Positions 39,394-49,617 of a DNA stretch of 64,000 bases are shown piece after piece; position 1 is the stretch's first letter, and every line of letters starts with the position of its first letter. The notes beneath the pieces are model-generated. The model saw only the letters and a program-made list of their open reading frames with translations, was not told the origin of the DNA and did no database searches. This DNA is from Pseudofabraea citricarpa. Taxonomy: Eukaryota > Ascomycota > Leotiomycetes > Helotiales > Dermateaceae. Where the stretch lies: the NCBI GenBank assembly GCA_029641185.1, contig JAPWGK010000017.1:310001-374000 (forward strand), in the 5' to 3' direction. A program made the position numbers and the translations under genes.

Positions 39394-40263
39394 ATGAGGA
39401 ATCAACGGTTCGCAATCGCCCTGGTGCTCTCGCAAACACTGCCATTGGCCAGTGCTCTATCATTTGCGAATTTCCAACAGATCACGTCCATCTTGATACC
39501 CGTAAAATGCCAGCTGGCGTACAACGACCAGATAGACGATTGCACGGTAACAGACTTCAGTGACGGTTGTTCAGAAAGGTGTCAGGATGGGTTGAACGAC
39601 GCAGCAGCTGATGTGGTGGATGGTTGCTCGAACGTAATCGTCAGCGCGAATACCCTGCTAGGTATAATCAAGAATGGAGGGCAAATAGCGGCATTATGTC
39701 CGCAGAAGAAAAGCACTACTAGCACATCTGCTTCCAGCACTGTTTCGATTTCGACGACGAGGAGCATACCGTTATTGACATCATCGAGTGTGGCAGAGGT
39801 TTCAGTGACGATTCCGACATCTGGAGGTGTACAGTTATCTACAACACTTGCGGCATCTACCCCTCCAACTTTCACAACCTTTCCTTCAACAGTAACACAA
39901 GCCACCCCGACACAAGTTAGTACTGTATTGTCGACTTCAAGTTCGTCGTCAGCTACATCTTCCATAGATGATTCGACAAGTATCGAATCAAGTATTGCAG
40001 TCACATCAATTTCACAATCCAACACAATCACACAATCTCAAGCGATTACAAGCACGACACAAGACGTAACAAGCACTTCAAGCAGTGCCACTACATCAAC
40101 AAGCACAAGCACGAGCCAGGGAGATTCCCAGCAGCAAGCTAGTCTGAATAGTGGAGGTGGAAGCCCATTTGATATTGCCGGGGCTGCAAGCGACGTGAGA
40201 GCTGAGTCGATGTTGTGTATGGTGGTCTTGGCAGGCTGGGCTTTTACTTTACTAGGAAGATGA
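39394..40263 (+). CDS. Secreted six-cysteine, Ser/Thr-rich, probably GPI-anchored protein
   Basis: A single exon of 289 aa. An N-terminal signal peptide is clear (residues about 1-21, cleaved near ASALS). A small domain follows with six cysteines at 39, 50, 59, 63, 78 and 102 (DGCSERCQDG, then DVVDGC and ALCPQ). Residues about 105-255 are almost only Ser, Thr, Ala and Val, a typical O-glycosylated wall spacer. The C-terminus ends in a hydrophobic stretch (CMVVLAGWAFTLLG) after small residues, as for GPI addition. It is not a CFEM domain: that has eight cysteines with different spacing. The role is probably at the cell surface. The precise function is unknown. Confidence 0.85.
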   Translation: MRNQRFAIALVLSQTLPLASALSFANFQQITSILIPVKCQLAYNDQIDDCTVTDFSDGCSERCQDGLNDAAADVVDGCSNVIVSANTLLGIIKNGGQIAALCPQKKSTTSTSASSTVSISTTRSIPLLTSSSVAEVSVTIPTSGGVQLSTTLAASTPPTFTTFPSTVTQATPTQVSTVLSTSSSSSATSSIDDSTSIESSIAVTSISQSNTITQSQAITSTTQDVTSTSSSATTSTSTSTSQGDSQQQASLNSGGGSPFDIAGAASDVRAESMLCMVVLAGWAFTLLGR

Positions 40264-41028
40264 CACTTGTGGTCGGTGTGATGAAAGAGGAGGATTAATG
40301 ATTTAACGACCTTGTAGCATAATATTTACACGCGATTTGGAAGATCGTGTTTAGCGCTTGGGATTGGAAGAGAACTGGGTTTCTCTATGTATAAATATTG
40401 GATATTAGTATGGACGGGAATGTCGAGATGAGATATCATTGAAGGACAGAAACTGTATATATACCCGGGAGAGGAGGATCACAAGAACATACCCGTACTC
40501 AAGAGACGATGCAAATAACAGAGGCATTTGATGAATCTGAATTGATTTTACCATCACTACATGATTCGCATGTGATGTTATGGGTGATGCCTTCTTGCTT
40601 GGCATAAATCATGAAATGATACAAAAGTACTTTTGGCCACAATCCCCCTTCCTGATCGCCAATCATCATGCTATCCCACCTTTCCTCTCCCATCCAGCCG
40701 AAAACATAAAAAAAACGCCATTTCCCGTCCCAAGTGATCCTTCATAAGATTCGTAACGGAGAGTATTCTCCACTCTATGACCCTTTCCTTTCCTTTCCTT
40801 TTCTTTCTCTTCTTTCTTTTTCTCTTGTCTTCTCCATCTCGATCTGCAAGAACCAGAGCAAAGCAAAGCAAAGCAAAACAAAGCAATGCAACGCATCAAC
40901 CAAGCTAAATGAGATGATCCTTCTTTTTGTAGTTGTTGTAGTTGTTGAGCAAGTCAGCCGAAGTCTCTTTTCTTTTCTTTTCTTGTCTTGTCTTTTCTTC
41001 CCGAGACCGTTTCCAAAAGCCATTCCCC
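40264..41028. other. Intergenic with polypyrimidine and pentanucleotide repeats
   Basis: 40780-40841 is almost pure C/T on the + strand (CCTTT and TTTCT units). 40857-40894 is built of GCAAA-type pentamers. 40970-41000 is again TCTTT-rich. ORFs through these runs are artefacts of composition. The part next to 41029 would be the 3' UTR of the minus-strand gene. Confidence 0.6.
40780..40841. repeat. Polypyrimidine tract
   Basis: A nearly uninterrupted C/T stretch with mirror-like TTTCC/TCTTT units. Confidence 0.85.
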
Positions 41029-41454
41029 CTACCACCTCTCATCATACCTCTCCCGCTCACGCTCCCTCTCCCTCTCGCGTCCCATCCTCTCCCTCCTCCC
41101 TACCCTCCTATCTCTCCCCTCTCTCCTGCGCCCTTCGCTCTCATACCCCCTGTCCCTCTCCCTCTCTTCTCGCTTGCCAGCCTTCCCATATCCCTCGTAG
41201 CGACTCCGCGATTGGGAGCGGGGTTTGGCATGGCTCTGGTTCTGGTTCTGGTTGTGATTGGGACTGTGGTTGGGGTTGTACGAGTGGCGTCTCGAGTGGG
41301 ATTGGTGTTTGGCATGCGTGCGTCCTCCGCCGCCTCCTCCTCTCTTGACCTCCCAGTCTTCCTTCTCGCCGTACGTGATCCCCTTCGGCCAGAAGTGGTG
41401 CGCTACGAGGAAGGCGCCGAGGATCTCGGCTGCGTGGAGGATGTGTGATGGCAT
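41029..41454 (-). CDS. Small Arg/Glu-repeat protein with a conserved-looking N-terminus
   Basis: A single exon on the minus strand, ATG 41454, 141 aa. The frame is open upstream of this ATG, but upstream sequence runs through an A24 tract (poly-lysine), so the ATG directly after it is preferred. Residues 1-35 (MPSHILHAAEILGAFLVAHH, then FWPKGITYGEKEDW) are well composed and look conserved, perhaps an amphipathic or membrane-associated helix. A Gly run, a His/Asn/Gln/Ser-rich part and then a very basic tail with alternating Arg and Glu follow, ending YDERW. Such RE repeats are known in RNA-binding and splicing proteins. Function unknown. Confidence 0.6.
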   Translation of the reverse strand: MPSHILHAAEILGAFLVAHHFWPKGITYGEKEDWEVKRGGGGGGRTHAKHQSHSRRHSYNPNHSPNHNQNQNQSHAKPRSQSRSRYEGYGKAGKREERERDRGYESEGRRREGRDRRVGRRERMGRERERERERERYDERW

Positions 41455-43986
41455 GTTTCCTTTGTTCGTCTTTTTTTTTTTTTTTTTTTTTTTTGAAGAC
41501 TTGGTAGGTGGAGAGATATGTATGTATGTATGTAGAGAGAAGGGTAGGAGAAGAAAGAAGTGTGAGGAAGGAGGTGTGGGAGAAAAAGTCGAGTTGAAAT
41601 GGCGTGGTCTGGTCTCGTCTGAAAGAGGACAGAAAGTCGGTATGTAAGAACAAGAGCACGAGGGTATTCTAGCTCTTTTATTTTCTCTTCTCTTGATTTG
41701 ATTTGTGCTTTTTGTTTTGCACCTCGTCGTTCTCCGTTTGCTGCTCGAGTGTCGATCAATCGAGCGAGTAAGTGTCGACGAAGTAACCAAGTGGAGAAGC
41801 GACCACGGAAGCAAAAACAGCAAGAAAACAGTCTCTGTCTCAGGAACAGACACACAGACAGGGCCGGCACCGAGGCGGGTTTTTAATTTGATTTGTTGTC
41901 GCTGTCGCTACTGTTGACGTTGTTGTCGTCGTCCGACTTTAGCGTACCTTATGTATGTAGGTGAAGTATGATAGGATATGAACTGCCGTAGCTGCACGCC
42001 TCGTCAGCGTCACCGTTACTTGGTCCGGCTATTTTCCTTTGAAAAAAGGGGTCCGTATTGGTGTGGTTTTTTTCTTTTGTAAGGATCCTCCTAGATGGAT
42101 GAACGTCTAACTTGGCAAGTTGGCATCCCTCTCTCTCTTCTCTAGACGTGAGATGCAGATGCAGATGCAGGGCAGAAAGCTTATTTCTCAGCACGCTGAT
42201 GCACTACTGTAAGATGGCCGTTACTGTAGAAAAAGCGATTGAGTGACTGGCCGGTGGAAGAGAATGGCGTAATAAGGGTCTCTCGCATGTGAACGATTTC
42301 GTGGCTAGTGTTAAGGGCGGACAGGATAGCATGGGACGAGGATAATAAGATCGATGAGTTATATCCCACACCGCCAAGTCGATTTTTTCTGTAAACGATT
42401 ATAGCGACAATTGATTGGGAAGGAAGTAATATGTGTTGCTGATACTTATTGCTTTGAGGGGATGAAAGAGAAGAGGGGGGTTTAGCGGACGGGTAGAGAG
42501 ATATATGTATGTCAGATTCCTGACGTGGATGGATGCACTGCACACTGCATAGTCCGTACGGAGATACAGTCAATGTGCTGCCGCAGTTGTATGCACAGAG
42601 GAGCCGACGAGTCCGTAACGGAAACACTTACATAGCTTACCTACATACAGCAAGTATACTCCGTAGATACCTAGTGTTCTCGTTTCTCGGTGAGATAAGA
42701 GAAACCCGCCCCTGTACGACACACAAATCCTCATCCCCTTGGTCCTCATTTCCTCCTATCAAAAGATAAGAGCAATCACATCCACCTCCACCTCCACTGA
42801 TGGATGAGACGCTTATCGATGTTTGCTTCCCTTTTGCATATTCGTCATACGGAGATAGAGACAGGATTCAAGGGAAAGACAGGGATACCTACTGTACTCG
42901 GTGGTGATGGGGTGGTGGAGGAGATGGTGGTGGAGGTGGTGATTCCTCATTCCTCATTTCTCTCATATAAGGTACGCATACGACGTACTCGGTGACGGAG
43001 ACGAGAACCGCAAAGAGAAAAAATTGGGTCGATGAAATAAAGACAACACAGCACAACGCAACGCAACACAACGAAAACCAGCCCAAGGCATAAGAACGGA
43101 AACCGGATAACGCAAACAAAAAGTAAAGGCAAACATAAGCATGGCAACTCGATCGGGACGCTGTATGTCGTACAGCGCAGGACCGAAAAAAGGCGGGGAT
43201 AATCGTTGTCGGCGTTGCGGCTTTTTTCGCATTTGCATTGTTGCTTACTCGCTTAAGTATGCGAGTTCCAAGGTCGCTCTCTGTAAGTTTGCTTGAATGC
43301 TTGTGCGGATACAATGCAGAAGAGGAGAAAGTCTTAATTAATGATGATGATTGATTATTTGTATTAGTGCCTGATGAATTCGTACCCGATTCAATGCTTA
43401 TTAATGCTTTCGCTCTCTCTTCTTACACTGAACCATACAGTACACATCATAACTGTTGAGTCAAGAACTTTTGGCATCCTTCCTTTTGCCACTTGAAATC
43501 CGCTTTTCGCCAAACTCAATTTCTCATGAATATGTATGCTTAATCCTGGACAGCCCCAGGAATCAACCGGGGAATATGTATGTCGATAAAAATACTTGGG
43601 TAGTAGATGGATAAGTTGTAGTAAATCGCTATCAGCTCAGTAACCGACGTCTTGGCAAATAAAAATGTCGAGGGCTTGTTTTTTAAATGAGTGGTCGAAT
43701 TTGGATATCCATCCCAGGTTTCCATAATTCTCGAAGGCTGGACTCAGCAAGATGCAAACGTTGATACGAATGCCTATACCGAACTGCCCAAAGTTTGCCC
43801 CATGCTTCGGGCGAAGCAGACCCGCGACAAAAGACTTCAATAGTGGATGGTTTTCTAAGTCGGGCATTGCCAGTTGAAAAGATTGTTTGAATTTCGAGAG
43901 GGGTGTGTAGTGAAGTAAATCCCAAGCAGAGAAAAAATGAGTTTGACGTTGCTGAAATGTAATCTCTTCCCCAAAATGGCCTCCAA
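41455..43986. other. 2.5 kb intergenic, low complexity
   Basis: It begins with the A24 leader of the small Arg/Glu gene. It also holds a (GATGCA)3 run near 42151-42168, a TGG-rich run at about 42903-42940 and a CAACG/CAACA-rich run at about 43040-43072. No gene is supported. The last part is the 3' flank of the 2EXR gene. Confidence 0.45.
41471..41494. repeat. Homopolymer T24 (A24 on the coding strand of the small Arg/Glu gene)
   Basis: 24 consecutive T on the + strand. On the minus strand this is A24, ending 16 bases before the ATG at 41454. Confidence 0.95.
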
Positions 43987-44706
43987 TCACCTCTTCACCC
44001 ATCCAACAAGTTTTACCTTGGGTGCTTTGCGATCCGGATAGGCTTTCCAAGCTGCAGCAACAGCTTTCACGACTGGGTCCAGTCGTATATCAACATGACA
44101 CCATGGAAAGCTGAAATCGGTGTCATTATTCAGCTCATTGCAATCCTCCTCATCGGTCCTAATCCTGAAAACAATTTGGATCTCCTCCAGATTCTTCAAG
44201 CTCGGGAGACCATCCTGTCCAAATAAGACACCGCACCGCCATAACGACCACCAGCAGTTGCAATTTATGCTCAAGGACTTGACATTTTCAATACCGGTAG
44301 GTTGGGAAATAGTCGTATCCCATGGCCAGATAGTCCTCTGGCCCGGAATGCATGACACGAGCTCGTCCAGGAAGATACCGTCTTGATGAGGATCAAAGTA
44401 ATGCTGGTGAAAGAGGATGACTTTTGACCTTGGCATGGTGGAAGCGAATAATGCCTGGTAGCGACTCTCCACCACGGCGCGTGACTCGTGACAGAGGTGC
44501 AGAAGAGTCAGGATAATGCGAGGACATGGCAAGGTGGCTCGACATTCCTGCTTTTTGGTGCGGCGTCCCTGGACGCGATGGACGGCATATTGGGTCTTGA
44601 GGTGGATAATTCTTGGGCCGGGTAGGCAGAATCGCCAAATGTAGAGCCGGATCTCGGGCGGCAGTGAGAAGATGGGGAAGGCGGCGGCGGCGGCGGTCGT
44701 CGCCAT
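43987..44706 (-). CDS. 2EXR domain protein
   Basis: A single exon on the minus strand, 239 aa. Residues about 10-70 match the fungal 2EXR pattern: FPIFSLPPEIRLYIWRFCLP, then RIIHLKTQY, and later LTLLHLCHESRAVVESRYQ with the typical LxxCxESR helix. A Trp/Cys-rich middle (NCNCWWSLWRCG) and SLKNLEEIQIVFR follow. The domain is F-box-like in sequence and abundant in filamentous ascomycetes, with no established biochemical role. The copy looks intact. Confidence 0.85.
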   Translation of the reverse strand: MATTAAAAAFPIFSLPPEIRLYIWRFCLPGPRIIHLKTQYAVHRVQGRRTKKQECRATLPCPRIILTLLHLCHESRAVVESRYQALFASTMPRSKVILFHQHYFDPHQDGIFLDELVSCIPGQRTIWPWDTTISQPTGIENVKSLSINCNCWWSLWRCGVLFGQDGLPSLKNLEEIQIVFRIRTDEEDCNELNNDTDFSFPWCHVDIRLDPVVKAVAAAWKAYPDRKAPKVKLVGWVKR

Positions 44707-45736
44707 GCTGCTGCTGCTTCTTGCTGCTGCTGCGTGTGCGTGTGCGCGTGCGCAAAGTCACGGTATGTACTGTAGACTAGGGAAAGGGGAGACAGATGGG
44801 GGATGTGCAGAGGGAGTGCTTTATGAGGAAAGCATACCTGGGATGGCATGCTCGGAATCTGGGTGCACAACGTGACGCTACGGAGTGCGGTACGGTAATA
44901 ATAAGGCAGCGCAGGTTCGTCGAGTAGATAAGTGATACCTTACGATTTAAGGTGCGGAAAGCGGGGACAGAAGGGTGATCTTTTGCGACGATTCGGGGCC
45001 AACAGCAGAGTTGGGCAAACGGCGCGAGGCTGACCTGTCGCTTTGAGATGAGTTGTGTGAGGACATGCAGGTAAAGCAAACGGAAATGCGGTAGCGAGCA
45101 GTGATGAGGGTGCATGATTGGGGAGGAGACTTCCAACCCCGGTGCGAAGGGGGGGGAAGGGGGGGCTAGACCATGTGTGGTGGTGTGTGAGACTGTGAGT
45201 GAGTGAGTGTGTGAGTGAGAGTGTGTGTCAGTGTGAATAATGTAGGTGAGAGTGTGTGTGAGAAGTCTGGGAGATGGATGAGCGAGCATGAGAGACGAAG
45301 AGTGTTCGGGTAGTGGTACAGTACAGTAGTGGTGGAGCTATACAGCTAGTATGGGTGTTCATCTAATAACCCCAGCATGTCCAGTGACCCACACACACCC
45401 TCGCACGCCCTCGCACACCCTGGCTCCCCGATCTAGCTGGCCCTAGAAAAAGGCTCCGGCCATCGAAAAGCCATGCGACAGGAGCAGCGCGATTGGTTCG
45501 CACGTGCTCAACCTTGATATATCGACCCCCCCGCCATGGCTCCACCACCCCGTCCATCTCATCACATCAATTCAATTCAATCTCGAAGAATCAATAGCGA
45601 GCGGACGCTAGCCGACCGCCCGAAAGCTCAGAGGAAAGGAAAGTCTCCGACAGCTCAACACGATTGATTTTTCCTCTACCGCGTCTTCCCTCCCCTCCCT
45701 TCCCCTTCCCCTTCCACCATCGCAACACCCAGCGCC
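44707..45736. other. Divergent intergenic region, simple repeats and CT-rich promoter
   Basis: CTG and GTGCG runs lie at about 44707-44754, and GTGA/GTGTG repeats at about 45175-45262. A TCCC/TTCCCC tract at about 45678-45718 sits just upstream of the dehydratase ATG and looks like its promoter. No gene accepted. Confidence 0.5.
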
Positions 45737-46524
45737 ATGGATTCCACCTCGCAAGCTCCCGTGAAACGGGCCCAGAGGCCGCAGAAACCCCTGCAGTCAA
45801 GCTCTCCCAAGACACAGTACCTGATCCTTTACAACTTCATCTCTGCCATCCTCTGGCTCGCCGTCCTCGGCCGTGTGCTCCTGCTGGTGCCTCTCGTGGG
45901 ATTTGGTCGCACCTACGAGGGCGTGGGCAGCTTCACCAAATGGACGCAGACGCTGGCCCTGTTAGAGGTGCTGCATGCTGCCACCGGTAAGTTGCAGAAT
46001 GGCATGACGTTGTGCCACTTTAGCTGATGAGGTCTAGGTATCGTTAGATCGCCAGTAAGCACAACGAGCATGCAAGTAGCTTCCCGTATCCTACTCGTAT
46101 GGCCTATCGTCAACAACTTCCCCTTCCTCGCTCGGAGTCCTGCATACTCGAGCATGCTGGTGGCCTGGAGTGTGACTGAGGTCATCCGATATTCGTACTT
46201 CGTCTTCACCCTGAGTGGCTTCCAGCCCAAGTTTATTTCTTGGTTGAGATACAATACCTTCTTCGTGCTGTACCCATTGGGCATCAGCAGTGAGTGCTGG
46301 TTGATCTTCAAGGCCATTCTTCCCGCGAGGAAGATTCGCCAGGAGTATGCGTGGGCTTTGCAGCTCATTCTCTTTGTTTATGTTCCAGGTATGTTTTCTT
46401 CTTCTTTCGATGTATGATGTATGAGCCTCGCTAAATATGAATAGGTTCATACATCCTATTTACCCACATGATGGCTCAGAGACGAAAGGTCTTGCGCGCG
46501 AAGGCTGCACCAAAGACGGAATAG
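45737..46524 (+). CDS. PHS1: Very-long-chain (3R)-3-hydroxyacyl-CoA dehydratase (PTPLA/HACD)
   Basis: Three exons, 45737-45986, 46038-46388 and 46445-46524, give 226 aa. It is the ER enzyme of the third step of fatty-acid elongation, dehydrating 3-hydroxyacyl-CoA to trans-2-enoyl-CoA for sphingolipid very-long-chain acids. About six hydrophobic helices are visible, starting with YLILYNFISAILWLAVLGR. The catalytic pair is kept: Tyr162 and Glu169 (YPLGISSE), the same seven-residue spacing as Tyr149/Glu156 in yeast Phs1. Other signatures are LEVLHAATGIVRSPV, TQVASR-like SMQVASR, and WSVTEVIRYSYF. The short third exon ends in a basic cytosolic tail (RRKVLRAKAAPK). It is convergent with the adaptin-binding gene. 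Confidence 0.96.
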
Positions 46525-47121
46525 AGGATAAATAAAAGGCAAAGGTTATAGCATCTCAGGCGTAATCGATATGGACTCGGATTAAAACTCGGATTAAAGA
46601 GATGGGTAGACAGATGTACGAACACTGGCCATGGCTGCTCTGTTTCAGTCGGGCATGGAGAAAGATATATATTTAATACATAATACAAAAGTCTTGGTAT
46701 TTGGCATTCCCTGTGGTTGGCCCCAAACAATATTCCGAATTGTTGAATGGTTGGTTGAAAAAGATCAATACTCAATATGGAATTCCAGCAAGGCCGACGG
46801 GAACGCCTTTCATATGGTGAGACTTCTTTTGTGTACATCAATTTGAATGATAAAAGCCGCACGGCCATGATGGGTTTCATTGCAAGATCTTTGACCAAGA
46901 TATGTAGCAGGGCATGAACCGATACATCAATTCGCGAATCGAGGAAGTGAAAAGTTAGAATACTCGTGAACTAAGCTTCACTTGCTATCAGACAAGCATC
47001 TTAGTACCCGTGAGGTATACTTTGAAGACCTTGGCAGCTTGTGCGCTTTCTTTCAAAATATCCGATGGAGCAGGCACGGAACGTGGAGGGAAGACACCTT
47101 TTAAGACAGATAGCTCTCGTT
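46525..47121. other. Intergenic between convergent genes
   Basis: 597 bp of AT-moderate sequence holding two 3' UTRs. Nothing further recognised. Confidence 0.4.
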
Positions 47122-48314
47122 CTATAAGGTCTTCATGATCTCAGCAACTGCTTTGGCAGCGAGTTTCTTCCTCTCAGCTTCCGGTAGATCAGCACCCATA
47201 TCTTGAGAAAAATGCACTGTTAGTCCAATCTCTCAAACAAGGTTCTCATTAAAAATCGTCAAGAACCAAAACACCAAAGAAACAAAAAAAAAGGAAAGAA
47301 AAAAAAAAAGGATAAGCAACATACCTCGAACAGCCTGCATCTTCTGCATCATGACTTGCAGCTTCTCTACCTCGTCATCATCTTGCCCTTCTTCATCTTG
47401 CCCACCACTATAAATAGCCCTCTTCATGCCAGCCATCTCCATCTCCATTTCTGCAGCGTCGATGCCAAATCCCGTCGTAATCTCTTCCTCATCATCAGCG
47501 TCGTCGAAATCATCAAAATTCATTTCGTCTCCAAGCTCATCACCTCCTTCCCAATCATTGGCTTCGAGGGCTTCTTTTAACCTCTCTAGACCCATGGGTT
47601 CTATACTCGCCGTAGTAATTAGCAAGCAGTATATCTCATCCACGCTTTAAATCTTTATATATAAGAAAGAAGAAGAAGAAAAAGGAGAGACGAAGAAAGA
47701 AAAGGGCAAGAAAATTTAAAAAAAAAACAAGAAACCAACCAGAAAACTCATTCCTCCCCTTCAACTCCCAGTCGACAAACTCGAAGCCAGAATCCTGACA
47801 GACGTCCTCCCAGTCCTCCTGCGTCTTGCTCAGCGACGGCGTCATCGACTGCGGCATGGCGACAGCCAGGCAGACGCCATCCCAGGCGAAGCCGCAGCCC
47901 TCCTTGACGACCTCGCCGACGCACTCGAGCAGCGCCCTGGTCTCGGCGAACTGGGCCTCGCTGACGGGTTTGCGGAAACACACGATGAAGGCGCCGATGG
48001 CTGTGAGCACCTCACGTGCCTCGGGCGCGAGGAATTCCTGCCGCCAGACGGACGGCTCGACGATCTCGTCGAGCCAGATGGGCACCTGCGCGCTGTAGTA
48101 GCTGGTCTTGATCGCCCACGTGTGCGTCACACCTGCGATGCTGTTGTTCTGTGGCGTGGGCGTCGTGCCTGTTAGACCTGGTTGTGGTTTTGTGTTAGAG
48201 CCCGCTTCTGCCTTTTCTACATGCTGCGAGGGGTGATGCACCTTGGAGTAAATCTGGGAGACCGGAGTCTGGTAAGCTGACTGCGAGGATACGTCGAGGA
48301 TGTGAAACGTTCAT
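47122..48314 (-). CDS. Alpha/gamma-adaptin-binding protein p34 (AAGAB/Irc6-like)
   Basis: Four exons on the minus strand, 48242-48314, 47740-48177, 47325-47600 and 47122-47201, give 288 aa. The N-terminal part RRILAVSLPDSGLPDLLQGL, then VTHTWAIKTSYYSAQVPIWLDEI and VLTAIGAFIVCFRKPVS, fits the Rab-like pseudoGTPase fold of AAGAB. The C-terminal part has MGLERLKEALEANDW, an acidic linker and, after the last intron, DMGADLPEAERKKLAAKAV, the conserved C-terminal helix. AAGAB chaperones assembly of clathrin adaptors AP-1 and AP-2 in animals; yeast Irc6 is its relative. The donor of exon 2 (GTTGGT) is unusual but the acceptor TATAG fixes the frame. The role is inferred by family. Confidence 0.85.
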
Positions 48315-48737
48315 TATTTCTTGCTTTGTATGAGGGGTTTAGGGAGGAAAAAGATTCATCGAAGACTTTGTGAGGTTGATACTCGGGATGCACGTGATAT
48401 CGACATCAAAAGTCAAAGTTTACTAGAAGGTTGAAAGGAATCTCGAATTGGAGATCTGATTAAGATCTTAGGGTGAGCCGTATCCCATCTCACCAGGTGT
48501 CGAATTCACTTTCTCTCTCGCTTTCTCCCCAGATTCACCTGGTAACATCTAGCACAAGAAAGATGCTAAATTCCATACCTACCTGCAAAATTCATGCTTG
48601 CATGTATGCATGCTATGACTTTTCTCCTTGAACGCCATGTAATTTCCGCCCCGTGTCATATCATGCATGCAGTCTCTACCCTCACGCGCGTTCGAGAAAA
48701 AAAGAAGGATCCAGATATGGTAAACGATTTCCCTTCT
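48315..48737. other. Intergenic, 423 bp
   Basis: It holds the promoter of the adaptin-binding gene and the 3' UTR of SmD3. Repeated GCATGCATG-like steps occur at about 48595-48613 and 48663-48670. Nothing else recognised. Confidence 0.4.
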
Positions 48738-49336
48738 TCAACCTCTTGGTGCGCCACGTCCACTGGCGCGCGCTCTGCTGACCGTGGCTCTTCCTCTGGC
48801 CAACCCAACACCTCTGCCCTTGACTCCTCTACTTCTGAACATGGGCGCATTCCTATAATTGACAATATCTTAGCTTGTGTTCCTCATATGCGTTTTCTGC
48901 GCAGCGCAATGCGTAGAGCAGTTGCATACCTTAACATGTCGGGTACGATGAAGAATCGCACATGTGAACCTCGAATGTAGACTTGATCCAAATGGCTGAC
49001 ACGGCCATCGCGTGCCGTTACAGTGATGTCTTTCAGTTGGACGTTCATGTTATCCTCAGCTAGATGTAACAGTCCTCAGTCAGCGCGTCTTCTTCAAATA
49101 TCGCTTGGTGCGAGGGTGTGCGGTGAACGAACCTTCGAGGAGCTTGCCACGGTAAACCTGGCCGGAGGTGATCTCGAGGGTGACAACATGGCCCTACAGA
49201 GAAGACACAATCAGCATGAGTCTCTAGAGAATGTAATACAGAGCTGGACCAGGTGGGGGTGGTTGGTGGAGGGGAAAGAAAGACGAACCTGCGCCTCGTT
49301 CAAGAGCTTGATCGGTATTCCAATAGTGCTCGTCAT
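48738..49336 (-). CDS. SMD3: Small nuclear ribonucleoprotein SmD3
   Basis: Four exons on the minus strand, 49289-49336, 49133-49193, 48930-49059 and 48738-48852, give 117 aa. Sm1 is spread over exons 1-3 ([39 protein letters not shown]) and Sm2 lies in exon 3 ([17 protein letters not shown]). The tail [20 protein letters not shown] is the SmD3-specific Arg/Gly-rich extension, a target for arginine methylation. It is a core subunit of the heptameric Sm ring on spliceosomal U1, U2, U4 and U5 snRNAs. It is divergent from GEP4. All splice joins keep the conserved sequence exactly. Confidence 0.96.
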
Positions 49337-49617
49337 GATGCTTGAAGTGTATTCGGGAGAAGGAGAAGTAGAAGAAAGTACGCGTCGTCGTCGTCGGAGG
49401 GATTTCTGACGTGGGGTATAGAGCTATCTCTTGAACGTCGTCGCCTTTCAAGATTGGGAATCTCGAAATAAATTTGGCGCTAAGGATTTTGGAAGAAGCT
49501 CCGGCTCGTTCGCTAGCTAGTGAGCTCCCCTAAACCACCTAACTTCACTTGTACTTTTACTCCTACCTTACTTCAACCTCACTCCTTGAGTTTTCTTACT
49601 TGAGAGGGATTTTCCTT
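49337..49617. promoter_or_regulatory. Bidirectional promoter SmD3/GEP4
   Basis: Only 281 bp separate the two start codons. The SmD3 side begins with a CGTCGTCGTCGTC run near 49383-49396. No specific factor site is claimed. Confidence 0.6.

Noticed and set aside
40734..41448. Plus-strand ORFs of 168-204 codons
   Set aside because: Composed almost only of Ser, Pro, Leu and Phe from C/T-rich repeats, and they overlap the better-supported minus-strand Arg/Glu gene.
44777..45289. 170-codon minus-strand ORF
   Set aside because: Its N-terminal third is a Thr/His/Ser repeat from the GTGA microsatellite; no domain.
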